From positions 57,409,354 through 57,473,353 of the forward strand of contig NC_092238.1 in NCBI RefSeq assembly GCF_036320965.1: DNA of 64,000 nucleotides, in the 5' to 3' direction. The number at the start of each line of letters is the position of its first letter. Positions within the stretch are counted from its first letter, which is position 1. Made by a program: the position numbers and the translations under genes. Source of the DNA: Panulirus ornatus. Taxonomy: Eukaryota > Arthropoda > Malacostraca > Decapoda > Palinuridae. Of the stretch, positions 1 to 18,576 are shown one piece after another. Below the pieces are notes generated by a model. The model was not told where the DNA came from. It saw only the letters and a program-made list of their open reading frames with translations, and searched no databases.

Positions 1-756
1 TAAATATTCTAAAAGGTCATCAACTCTAACTTTAGTGAAAAGTGAGGAAACATCAAAGCTAACTAGTTTGAAATCAAAATTGATATTGATATTGTTTAGC
101 TTGTTGACTAAATCTACATTGTTCATGATATTAGAGTTTGATACCTTACCCACTAGAGGGCTTAATAAGTAAACTAACCATTTTGATAATTTATATGTGA
201 TGGAGCCTACTGAACTCACTATAGGTCTTGCTGGAAAAAATTTTGTTTATGTGTTTTGATAAGTCCATACATATCTGGCAATGAAGGGGACAAAGATGAC
301 AAATTTTGATAAGAGAAATGTTACCTTTCAACAACAACTTCATTTCTTTATTGAAGTGAGAATCAACTGGGGATTTTTACTAAGTTTAGAATATTTGTGT
401 TATCATTTAGATCATTCATTTTAGATAAATAGTTATTTTTGTCTAAAATCACAGCAGTGTTAGCCTTATCTGCTTTAGTAATATGTATATCCTTGTCTTT
501 TTTTAAGGTGTTAATAGCTCTTATGAATCTTTTAGGGCAATTAGCTTCCACTGGTTTTGACAAACTGGCATACACTAAACCCTTGCAAATATTAATATCA
601 TCATTACTTAAATTACTGTATTTTTCTAAATTACAAAAAGACTTTGTGATATCAACACAGCTGGCTTCTCTGCTGGAGCACACAAAACTTAAACCATAGC
701 CTAATACACACAAGGAATCTTTATCTAGTTGTTTATTAGACAGGTTTGGACAATCA

Positions 757-757
<1 letters not shown>
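1..757 (-). pseudogene. Penelope-like element reverse transcriptase fragment, frameshifted
   Basis: Read on the minus strand, 757 to 363 is open and contains NLSNKQLDKDSLCVLGYGL and later HITKADKANTAVILDKNNY. These fit the N-terminal and 'ADKG..VV..K..Y' blocks of Penelope-like (PLE) reverse transcriptases. After a frame change near a T-run (about 235-250), the other frame reads on to the window edge with DMYGLIKTHK, then ARPIVSSVGSITYKLSKW, LLSPLVGKV and LVSFDVSSLFTKVRVDDLL. The last is the PLE palm block carrying the first catalytic aspartate. The element runs off the left edge, so its YADD block and GIY-YIG domain are not visible here. The reading frame is broken at least once, so this copy is inactive. 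The PLE assignment is secure by block order; the subfamily is not determined. Confidence 0.85.
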
Positions 758-1085
<328 letters not shown>

Positions 1086-2329
1086 ATCTCTGTGTGTGTA
1101 TTTATGGCAGTTTCATTGGCTGTGTTGTCGGATAATTCTTGAAAACTGCATTTGATGCTAAAATGGGAAATAGAACTACAATAGCAAGTGATCATCTTCA
1201 GCTTCATTCTCGAGAAACATATATACTGGGCAAAGAGCAGGCTAGTGAATTTTGTTAGTTATTTGTCCAGAGTTTCAGAAATCACAGTAAAAATGAAAAG
1301 GCAAGGTACAGTATTAATTCTATTGAACTGAACACAAGTTAAGTGTGGTTATCTCTGATAAGATAGAGCCAAGAGAGCAGTGCACAGAACAGTAAAAATT
1401 GGGAACACATTTCAGCGATTGATAGGTAGGGCATTCTTATTCAGACCCACGAATCTATCCATTACTTATTTCAGTTTACTGGTGTGCCAAGACCTTGAAT
1501 TTTGTTTTCACTTTAGTCACCCTACTAAATAAGACATGGAGAGAATGGAGATATTACACCAGCGAGTTACGAAGACTGGTTCCCATGTTGATAAATCATA
1601 TGAAAGCAGGCTATACGATCTCAACTTTAACTCTCTTAGAAAACGTGATTATATTTAGATATTCAAAATCGTTAAAGTATATTGATAATCTTGATTTAAA
1701 TAACTGAGATTTCACAGGTTTCCATTGAAGTGATAGATGCAAACTCGTAGGCGAACATTCTTCCCTTATAAAACAAAGCACTCTTTCTTCAGTAGAAATA
1801 TCCAATGGAATAATTTCCTAATTAAACCAGATGAAAGCTGCACCATAATGTGGTTTAGGAATATACTTGGCAAATAGCTCGTTTCAAGACCACGACTGAC
1901 ATTATCAGCGACTCCTTAGCCATCTATAATTGTACAGGTACTCCTATACTCACTACGTCATGTTTTTCCTTTTTTTATTCTTATCACATTAATCTCTACG
2001 TCTCTGAACCCCTTTCTCTATCATAAACAGGGCTAAAAAGACCCAGTGGTCTGTTGCTCTCTGCAGACTTCCGTGTTGTTGGTAGATGAAAATGAAACTC
2101 TTAAATCAGCTGTGATTATCTTCAGCAACAATATTTTTTGAAAAAAAAATCAGTATCGAAGTGTAAAAATGATATCTCAGATAATTAAACAAACTTTTAA
2201 AAGACAACAGTTTATTATGCAAAATACAGGTGTACAAAATTTTTTTTGTCCAAGTGAGACAGAGAAGTGGCGTAGGAATCAGTCTTCTAACAGTGTCTTG
2301 AGGAGTTAGCTTTTAGACATCTTTTTGCG
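1086..2329. other. No gene recognised
   Basis: AT-rich DNA of mixed composition. Open frames here are short (70 codons or fewer) and show no recognisable motif or codon pattern. No repeat shared with the rest of the window was noticed. Confidence 0.6.
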
Positions 2330-2389
2330 TTCATTGTCATAGAGTTAGCTGATAATTTCATTATCTTGTAACTCTATTATGGCAATGAA
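2330..2389. repeat. Imperfect hairpin (inverted repeat)
   Basis: The ends TTCATTG and CAATGAA are complementary. Inner blocks AGAGTTA and TAACTCT, then GATAAT and ATTATC, also pair around a 4-nt centre. The full stem has small bulges. No function is implied by the sequence. Confidence 0.6.
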
Positions 2390-2655
2390 TTCCTTAATAT
2401 TGCTTAAAAAAAGAAACCTAGAGTAGACTTTGCGTTTATTTTCACTTATTCTTACTTTTATTCGAACAGTGCAGTGAAACTTTTATTATCCAAACAAATA
2501 CACAAGAGAGTCATTGAAGCTTCTTCCTTGTTGTGGCTGGATATAACGTCATTCAGCATTTTGAGAATATGTGTATTGAGGCAGAACCAGACCATATAGA
2601 GTGTTATGTGGTAGATAAAGTATCAGATAGTTTTAAATGAGCCTTCATCATCATC

Positions 2656-2675
2656 AGATGAGCTGCAGCTCATCT
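2656..2675. repeat. Perfect 20-bp palindrome
   Basis: AGATGAGCTGCAGCTCATCT equals its own reverse complement. It sits in otherwise unremarkable DNA. Confidence 0.9.
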
Positions 2676-2866
2676 TCCATCGCCAGATCATGAGCGGTTA
2701 TCATGAGATGATTAGTGTCAGTACATCATTCATTACCATAAAATGACTATAAGTCAGCCTGAAAGACTAACGGGAGTTCAAGCTTAATGATTCTATTGTA
2801 GTCACCCCTAATGAACGGTCTTCTCTGTTTAATCACAGTTGTGTTCAGATGACGCATAACATCCGA

Positions 2867-3169
2867 GCTAGCTACACAGAATCGTGCTCAAAGGAAACAC
2901 ATTACAGTCTGGCTAGCCCTTCAGAACCATGCTCATGAGACACACTCTCCAGCCTGGCTAGCCCCCCAGAATCATGCACAATGGACATATACTCCAGCCT
3001 GGCTAACTACTCAAACCAGTGCTCAAGAAATACACTGTGGCCTGGATAGCTACTGCGAAGGCACACTCAAGAGACTCGCCTGGTAGTCATTCAGAACTGT
3101 ATTCAAGAAAAAAGCAAAGATGCCTTGCCAATCAGAACTTTGTTCAAGAAAAGTACAGATGCGCGACTG
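2867..3169. repeat. Degenerate minisatellite, period about 45 bp
   Basis: Seven head-to-tail units begin GCTAGCYMYNCAGAAYCATG or a derivative and end CCAGCCTG-like. Units 1 to 3 (2867, 2912, 2957) are each 45 bp. Later units are 43, 38, 45 and 42 bp and increasingly diverged. The recurring core is CAGAAYCRTGCTCAAGAGAC. Divergence rises steadily to the right, as in an old array. Similar but weaker material may continue to about 3300. Confidence 0.75.
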
Positions 3170-3681
3170 ACCAGAGAAGTCTGCGCTAAGAAAGCACACG
3201 CCAGTTCGACTAACCATACAAGGCTGTACTCTGTAAACAACAGCTCCTCACCTGACCACTTACGGTTGAGTTTAAAAGATATTCATCATCCAACTAGTCA
3301 CTCGCTGTAGTGGTTCTGAGACACAAAACAGCTTGACTGACCACTGACAGCTGGGGTAGGAGACCAGCTGGTCTGAATGGGCAAGACCTTTCCATTTTAT
3401 TCTGTTATATCCCTTGACAACTCTTAGATAATTTCAAAAGATATAATTTGGAAATATTTCCTTGTAAGCAGAAGGAATTTCTCTCTGACAGACTGGGAGC
3501 AGATTAGTTTCTCAAGAGCTCTCACACTGACGAGTTCACAATATCTAGTCTCCTGTTGACAGAAGCACTAAGTTTTTCCTAATACTAAGCTCCCTAACTC
3601 TGCGTACTGCCACTCTTGGTCCTGCCAGACACCGTGCGCACATCCCACCACACACTAGCTGCCATGATAAAACTTTTATCC

Positions 3682-3790
3682 CTCAAGCACAATGATAGAA
3701 TCCTCGAGCACAACGGTAAGATCATCGAGCACGACAATAAGATCCTTGAGCACGACGGTATGAGTCTTAAGTCAGATGGACCTTCGGTTA
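3682..3790 (+). repeat. 21-bp tandem repeat encoding a heptad
   Basis: Four to five units of 21 bp (starts 3682, 3703, 3724, 3745, 3766) have the core CTCGAGCACRACGGTAAGATC. Because 21 is a multiple of three, the array stays open and reads as repeated ILEHDGK-type heptads inside a 75-codon frame starting at 3616. No protein family is recognised, and the open frame may simply follow from the repeat period. Confidence 0.75.
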
Positions 3791-3839
3791 TGATGGCCTC
3801 GCTTTTGATTCAGCCTTTAAAGATGAGGTCAGATGTCAC

Positions 3840-3893
3840 ATAATCATGAGCAAGGTTCGCACCATCGTGCTCAAGAATTCTATCGTCAAGTTT
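3840..3893 (-). repeat. Inverted units of the 21-bp repeat
   Basis: The minus strand here reads CTTGACGATAGAATTCTTGA followed by GCACGATGG, the same unit as the array at 3682-3790 but in opposite orientation. It gives DDRILEHDG in a minus-strand frame. The two blocks are about 50 bp apart, so the locus could form a hairpin. Confidence 0.65.
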
Positions 3894-4588
3894 TAGGGGT
3901 TGATACCCAACTGTTGCTTTAATGAGAACATAGTTACAGGAGGTGAAATCAGTGATATATTTCACTGCAAAAGTTCCATAGACAAAATAATAGCATACCT
4001 CGCTGTAAAACAATACACGAAGGAAGGTGCTAATAAACGTCACTTGTCGAAGGTTTTTTTCCGATGACAATCATTTTAAAAGCCACATTGGGAGAGTTAC
4101 ACAATTACACACACATATTGAACCAGCACAAACCTGCCGTCTTCATGGAAGACATCGTCAGGAATTTTGTCATTTTTTTGTATAACAAACATCCATTGCT
4201 GTACGTTGTTTTGCCAACGATTTTGAAACAAGTCTTCCACAAAACTTGAAATAATTCTTAAACATCATCAGTCATTCACAATATCAAAATCGTTGTCAGA
4301 AACAAAGAGGGACATTGATATAGCGATATTCTCTTTTTTTAAGGAAATGCCTTTATATGTTATATATGTGTAATTAACATTCTTCATGTACGTTGACTAG
4401 AAATACATAGATTTGGTTTTGTGCGAAGCTCAGGTAATTAAAGTATTTTCACATTCCGTTCATTGAATGAAGCCATTCACTCATCAGTTCGTTAACCTTC
4501 GATTCACATGTACATTTTTTTTCAGTATGTGTCTAACTGCATGGCTTATAAGTAGATACTTATATCAGTGATATCTATAAAAAGACAA
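3894..4588. other. No gene recognised
   Basis: AT-rich single-copy-looking DNA. Two short frames (86 codons minus, 61 codons plus) carry no recognisable motif. Confidence 0.5.
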
Positions 4589-4826
4589 GTATACACACCA
4601 CAGCTCAGGTCAAACCTTGATAGGGACGTCTGGTTACGTCGGCCACCCGGAAGTTAGATGACCCAGCCACTAGTCACCTAATGTTTTATTGCTGTGTTCC
4701 GACCGACCTGAGGCTGGGACACTGTACAAAAACACTAGGTGATTAGTGGCTGTCTTTTAACCTCCGTATGGCCAAGGTAGCTGCACGCCCCTTTCAAGTT
4801 TTGAATGCGATCCGTGGTGTTTGTAC
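4589..4826. mobile_element. Foldback or MITE-like element
   Basis: The two halves are imperfect inverted repeats of about 100 bp around a ~40 bp centre. The inner arms are strongest: AGCCACTAGTCACCTAATG pairs with the block near 4735-4757 containing CACTAGGTGATTAGTGGCT. Outer matches include CACACCAC against GTGGTGTTTG, GGCCA against TGGCC, and TCAAACCTTGA against TCAAGTTTTGA. Terminal repeats longer than the internal part fit a foldback or MITE structure. No transposase is encoded and no clear target-site duplication was identified. Confidence 0.5.
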
Positions 4827-5438
<612 letters not shown>

Positions 5439-5539
5439 ATGTGCGTGTGTGTGTAAAGTACATATAGAAAAAAATAGAAATAAAAAACAAGATCATGAAA
5501 AAAGATATTCAAGTGGTTGATCCAGAACAAGGGAAGGAT

Positions 5540-6430
5540 CACCACACACCGACCACAGTCTCAACGCGACTCATCCCGAATGACTGCCTCTCGACGGCCA
5601 TCATGACAACCAGGAACTCATCCCCGGGAAAAAAAGCAAAATAGGTACTACGTCATCCAGATTTCCTCTACAAAGTAGGTTCCTTTGGAGCTTCGTTCTA
5701 TCACAACACAATAAACAACGCACACGTCTGATAGTCATTCACTCTCGATACCATGAACATAGATTTCCTCCACGCAGATGACGCTATATAAATAATAGTC
5801 TCAAACAACTCACTCCCAAAGCACCCTCGTCTACTACAGTCAGAAGCAAACAGACCAAGCAAATTCGAAAAGGATTGGCAGATAAAACTAGACCTAAAAA
5901 TAATCTACTATAGTGATGCTAGGAAGAATAAAGCAAGACAATGTAATCCTTGAGGAAAACGATATAATGCAACAGAAGAGCTGTAAAATCATGCTTCACA
6001 CTCGAGGTTTGATAATTATAGAATATATTGAAGAGATAACCCCACAAGAAAGACCGGCTCTGACCAATCTGGACAGATTCTAGCACTTTCCATAGAGCCA
6101 AAAATTACGCCTAGTATAAGCCATGACCATACACATCCATCACCTAATCTCGTATATAAACATTCCTCGCCTCCAAATCACACAGTACAGAAGATATAGA
6201 ATATGGCTCTGTAATTCGTCACAAATGAAAAGTTTCCCTATGATGAGAACACTGCATAACAACACGAATGACGAGGAATTATAGTAATCAGTACATGCTT
6301 AAGAGAAGCAGCCCAGAATCTATATCAGAGACTTCAAGACGACGAGGACACATATCCGAGACCTCGACATAAGTGTAGATATGGAGAGGTTCCAGCCGTC
6401 CACCGATGTACACAATGAACAATGTTTAGC
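5540..6430 (+). pseudogene. Decayed non-LTR reverse transcriptase remnant, uncertain
   Basis: Reading across several frame changes on the plus strand gives NIDFLHADDAIYI near 5755-5800, resembling a 'FADD' catalytic block. It is followed by FEKDWQIKLDLKI, like the 'WKLKLN' block after motif C. Near 6195-6280 a segment reads ALKFVTNEKFPYDENTALHN, like the C-terminal 'NKALR..TN.P.Y.RN..LH' region of jockey-like elements. The frames are broken many times. The block order supports an old LINE fragment, but each match is weak on its own. Confidence 0.35.
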
Positions 6431-6529
6431 TTAACTTAGCAACTCTCTTTCAAAACAAAAGATACAACAAACTACAGACACATCCCAAGTTTGCCGAGGG
6501 TATATAGATAAGATAAAGTAAACGCGCAT

Positions 6530-8870
6530 CCAGAAAATTACCCAAATACACCAGAAATGTTATACCTTACGGAAAGAGATTGTTGAAGAGGTATGCCTGG
6601 AGAATCAATGAAACGAAAGGATTTTGATTCCATTATACTTAATAGAGGGCTGGAGGAAGAACCACCCTCAACGTGTAAACAGCAATCCAAACTTGGGCGA
6701 ATATAACCCCTGTAGATAGGAAGCAGCTGCTTACAAAACAGATAATCACGGAAACATACAACACACTCAGCTTTTGAGAAGCAGACTTTGGGATAGTGAT
6801 TATATAGGATTTTCAGATTAGAGGATACGATATGCTTCGGCCCAACATGATCATATGAGTGATTGATGAGTCGAGTTTTGAAAATGCACAGAAGGAAAAC
6901 AGTGAACAATAGATAGAGACCTGGGGAAAAATTGCGCTTTGGCATTACTGAATTTGATTTGGTTACTGCTTATCCGTTCTGAGATGCTGCATTGGCCTAA
7001 ACTGAATGAGAAAATATATTCAGTACAAGAAGGAGAACAAGGAATATGAGTGTAAAAAGAGGAGCAATTAGCATAAAAATGAATAAAGATAAATGCAGAA
7101 ATGATAAAATAATTGACTGAGAGTAGAGATTGGGTGATAGAAATGAACCCTAACGAACACCAGTGTTGATAGGAAAAGGAAGTCACTCCATCAATGACTA
7201 CTGCAATGGAACGTCCAGAAAGGATGCTAAACATTAAGGAACAGTAGGAAGCAGATAAAACACAAGAAACGTATTTACAAAGCAAAGTTGTGCCACACTG
7301 TGTCGAACGCTTTGGAGATGTCAAGGGTTGCAACAAGCTTCATTAAATTATATGAGAGAAGGAGGACCAGAGATGAGTCATACAGATGATCACCAGTGAA
7401 CTTAGCACACCGAAATCCTTATTGGCTATCAGTGGAAAGGGACTGGGATTGGAAACGTCTGGGAAAGTAAAAATTAAGGAAAGTATCAAAGAAGTAAGAA
7501 CAATGAAAATATAGCTGAAAGAGTTAAGGCGGCCTACTTTCTTAGGAATGGGTTGTACCAAGGAATGCTTCTAAGAGGAAAGAGGAAGGAAAAGTCTGAG
7601 TTTTTAGTTTAAGACTCGAGGAGGTATACCATCCAAGATATATGCCTTGTCCACATGGGAAGGGACATAACCTTAAGACACTGAGCGAGAAGACAGGAGA
7701 CGCCTTAGTTTTAGTGGAAAGAATAAAAGTGTGGTTTTATCATTTGGAGAGTGAGTACTATATTGATCAGGTCCGAAAAGACGAGACAAGGCTGAATTGC
7801 AGGAGTTAAGGAAATGTTTCTGGCAAAGGAAAAAAAAAATATGTGTAAGTAGAAGATAATGCCAAGTCAACCGACTTTTTTACAGTGACTCCGAGTTAAT
7901 ATGAAATCTGAGTGGATTTCATGTTAAGGGAAGAGTTTCATATCCCGGTACACTCTATCCATGATGCGCCAGGCATTAGAGTAGGAGCAATCAAACCATG
8001 TGAACGAAGATCAGTTAGAAAAAAGAATGTATGATCTCATCCCAGGGAAGACGTATGTGATTCTACGCATTCCGGTAAGCAAAACCATACCCGTCCAAGA
8101 GAAAGTCAGCAAATGAATTGTACAAGAATGATCGCTGAGCTCTCCTAAAGTGCCAAATTAGGAGATATATGAAATAGCTCTCTGGTTAGAGAACCCTAAG
8201 GGTGCATATCTGTATGAGTAACAGATCGAGTGTGTTAACAGCGGTCGTAACTGTTGGCAACTCATGTTGGGTCTTTGATCGTCTATCCCACATCGTTAAC
8301 GAGGGCCAATGAAACCGCTTCGGTTCCTCCAGGATCATTCGTGGCAAAGCTTTAACAATCCTTGTGGTGTATTTAGAATTCTTCTGCACAGATTTCAGCA
8401 TGTGGATGTGAAGAGTGATGATCTATAGCTAGAAGTGAAGTGAAGACTTGTACATAATTAGAGGAGCTTTGTAAGGGCGGGGGCGGGGACGGAAGGGGGT
8501 ACCTATGAGACATAGTAATAACGTTATGCAGGTTATAGAACAGCTAAGCGACTTCAAAGTCTGGACACTAAAGACCCATGAGACGAGAATGGGATCTTTT
8601 GCACAACGGTATGCACGATCATCACCCTCGGAGCGGAAACAACTTTAAAGGTTATAGTTAGAGGGGAAGATGGGAAGCAGCCTTAGTCAGATGGGATTTA
8701 GACAAAAGATGAAGATTCTGGGAAGAAGATGAAGAGCAGTTTTTCCGTAGAGGGAAGGTTAATTCGAGATATTGCAGAGATTAGTAGAGACATAGCGAGC
8801 AGGTGTGGGAAATGTATCCAGAAGACTGGAGAATTCCCATTTGCTTGATGTCCGACAGAGGAGCCCTGGG
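6530..8870 (-). pseudogene. Decayed jockey-like LINE (endonuclease plus reverse transcriptase)
   Basis: On the minus strand, from 8870 downward, blocks appear in the order of an APE endonuclease/RT protein, spread over all three frames. YNL.SCFRSEG near 8640 is the endonuclease N-terminal region. NTLDLLL near 8230 and GELSDHS near 8130 are the endonuclease end, with the catalytic SDH. DGIPPRVL near 7630 is followed by MVQPIPKKVGRLNSFSYIF (7561), which matches 'PVPKKG...NYRPI', and LTSPKRST near 7320, a remnant of 'LDISKAFD'. Next come SGRSIAVVIDGVTS (7210) and HFYANCSSF (7070), a ruined 'YADDS'. LPIYRGYIRPSLDC and ESKSFRFIDSP (6700-6610) fit the C-terminal region. This is a different family from LINE-A and far older. 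Confidence 0.72.

Positions 8871-9808
<938 letters not shown>

Positions 9809-9884
<76 letters not shown>
9809..9884. repeat. (TA)n microsatellite
   Basis: Pure AT dinucleotides on the right of the PLE terminus fragment. Confidence 0.97.
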
Positions 9885-9886
<2 letters not shown>

Positions 9887-10706
9887 CACCTTGTAGACCG
9901 AGACATCAGAACGCTTCCTCGAGTCCCTGTGAAAGAAAATGACATTCCGTTAATCATGGTGAGACTTTCGTCACATTCTCACCGCCCAGCCTTGATCTTA
10001 GGCTCTTATATGATTAGTTCACTACTTATGATTTTGTCCTCCCAGTTCTGTAGAATCTGTGATATCTCAATTGTATATTTTTAGCCGAATGATTGCGTAA
10101 TTTTAACAAATCGTTTTTGATTTATATATCAATAATTTCATCTATCTATTCATTTATTCTTATAAACACACACACACACCTTATTGTGAAAAAAAATGTT
10201 TATCCCCTTTAAGGTAACCCACTGTCCTTGCTGAACTTGAAAGGTCTTCAAAACCTCATCATTAGGTCACAGAGACATTTATTATAATCATAATAATCGA
10301 AGTTGCTGAAAAATCTCAGTGACATGTTGACCTCACAGTGACCTGTCGTCTAACTTATACATATGAACAACACAATAGTGATCAAACATTTATATAGAAA
10401 CGTAGCTATTCCCATAGATTTTGGCTTACAGTAACACGTGGCAACATAATTACATATCATATATGCTAAGAAATCAGCGACTTCTACTATACGTAATCTT
10501 ATAGGGATATTTTGACCAATCAAAGGCCTATCCTATACATGCTGCAAAATGTTGACCTTCATATTATTTAGCTAAATTGTAATCTATGACATATCATCCT
10601 TACGATCAGTGATCCATTTGTCCATGATTTCTCTTCCCATTTGGACCTAACGCCGCACCATCTGAACCATATCATCCTATGGGACGAAATAACCTATAGT
10701 GGCATA
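9885..10706. other. No gene recognised; possible 3' flank of the GC-rich exon
   Basis: AT-rich, non-repetitive-looking DNA with no sizeable open frame. If the candidate exon at 10709-11152 is real, this would be its 3' UTR or downstream flank. No clear AATAAA with a following GT-rich element was identified. Confidence 0.4.
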
Positions 10707-10708
10707 CC

Positions 10709-11152
10709 TTAAACTGAGCTCTCCTTTTGGTTGGTCATGAGGGGGACGGTTGCCTCGGGGTCACATGGGTGAGGGTCACGCCTGAGGGAGTGTCGTCGCC
10801 CTATAGACACCGGGGAAGGGGTCCAGGGGGCGCCCTGTTGGCCTCCAGTTTGTGGGTGCCTCCTGCTGGAGGGCGTGCACTGATGAAGGGCATTATGAGT
10901 GGGCGTAGCGGTGGCAGAGGAGGGCAGAGGGTAGGCTGGGTATTGGTGTGGTGGAGGGTAGTGGCTGTGACCGTGACTGTCATCCAGAGCAACATGCACC
11001 AACCTATGGGGGTCGTGGGGTTGGGTAGGAGTGGTAGTGGGTCTATGAGGGTCGTGGTGCTGAGTGGGTATGGCGGTCGAGGAGGTGCTACTGGCTCCAG
11101 CCCCGCTCAGTAGCAGTTCCGTGTACTGAGTGTCCTCCGCACTACACGGCTG
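10709..11152 (-). CDS. Candidate 3'-terminal exon of an unidentified host gene
   Basis: The minus strand is open from 11188 to a TAA at 10709-10711 and has no internal Met until the last nine residues, so an unspliced start is unlikely. A pyrimidine-rich stretch ending CTCCCTCAG|CAG at 11153/11150 looks like a tandem NAGNAG splice acceptor. Splicing after 11153 starts the exon exactly on a codon, CAG. The ~147-residue product is rich in Pro, His, Ser and Thr, with DPHRPTTTP and HSHYPPPHQYPAYPLP, and ends MTNQKESSV. The terminal S-S-V fits a class I PDZ-ligand pattern (S/T-x-hydrophobic). The segment is far more GC-rich than its surroundings, which favours coding. I do not recognise the protein; a disordered cytoplasmic tail of a membrane protein is one inference. 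A GC-rich non-coding island remains possible. Confidence 0.45.
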   Translation of the reverse strand, partial: QPCSAEDTQYTELLLSGAGASSTSSTAIPTQHHDPHRPTTTPTQPHDPHRLVHVALDDSHGHSHYPPPHQYPAYPLPSSATATPTHNALHQCTPSSRRHPQTGGQQGAPWTPSPVSIGRRHSLRRDPHPCDPEATVPLMTNQKESSV

Positions 11153-11199
11153 CTGAGGGAGACGTGTCAGAACACGTGAGTGAGCAAATTATAAAAGCG

Positions 11200-18320
<7,121 letters not shown>

Positions 18321-18335
18321 ATATATGTATATATA

Positions 18336-18477
18336 TTTTTTTGGGTTTTGTCGCTGTCTCCCGCGTTAGCGAGGTAGCGCAAGGAAACAGACGAAATATT
18401 GGCCAGAGCCAACCACATACACATGTATATACATACACGTCCACACACAGCACATATACATAACTATACATCTAATC

Positions 18478-18576
<99 letters not shown>

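Noticed and set aside
1495..1805. Short frames at 1495-1707 (plus) and 1611-1805 (minus)
   Set aside because: 64-70 codons, AT-rich, overlapping on opposite strands, no recognisable motif.
5919..6101. 60-codon minus frame
   Set aside because: Opposite to the better-supported plus-strand RT remnant; no motif.
10727..11113. Plus-strand 128-codon frame over the GC-rich island
   Set aside because: Gly/Val/Arg-rich product with no motif. The minus-strand frame has a splice-like acceptor, wider opening and a natural stop, so this is more likely its shadow.
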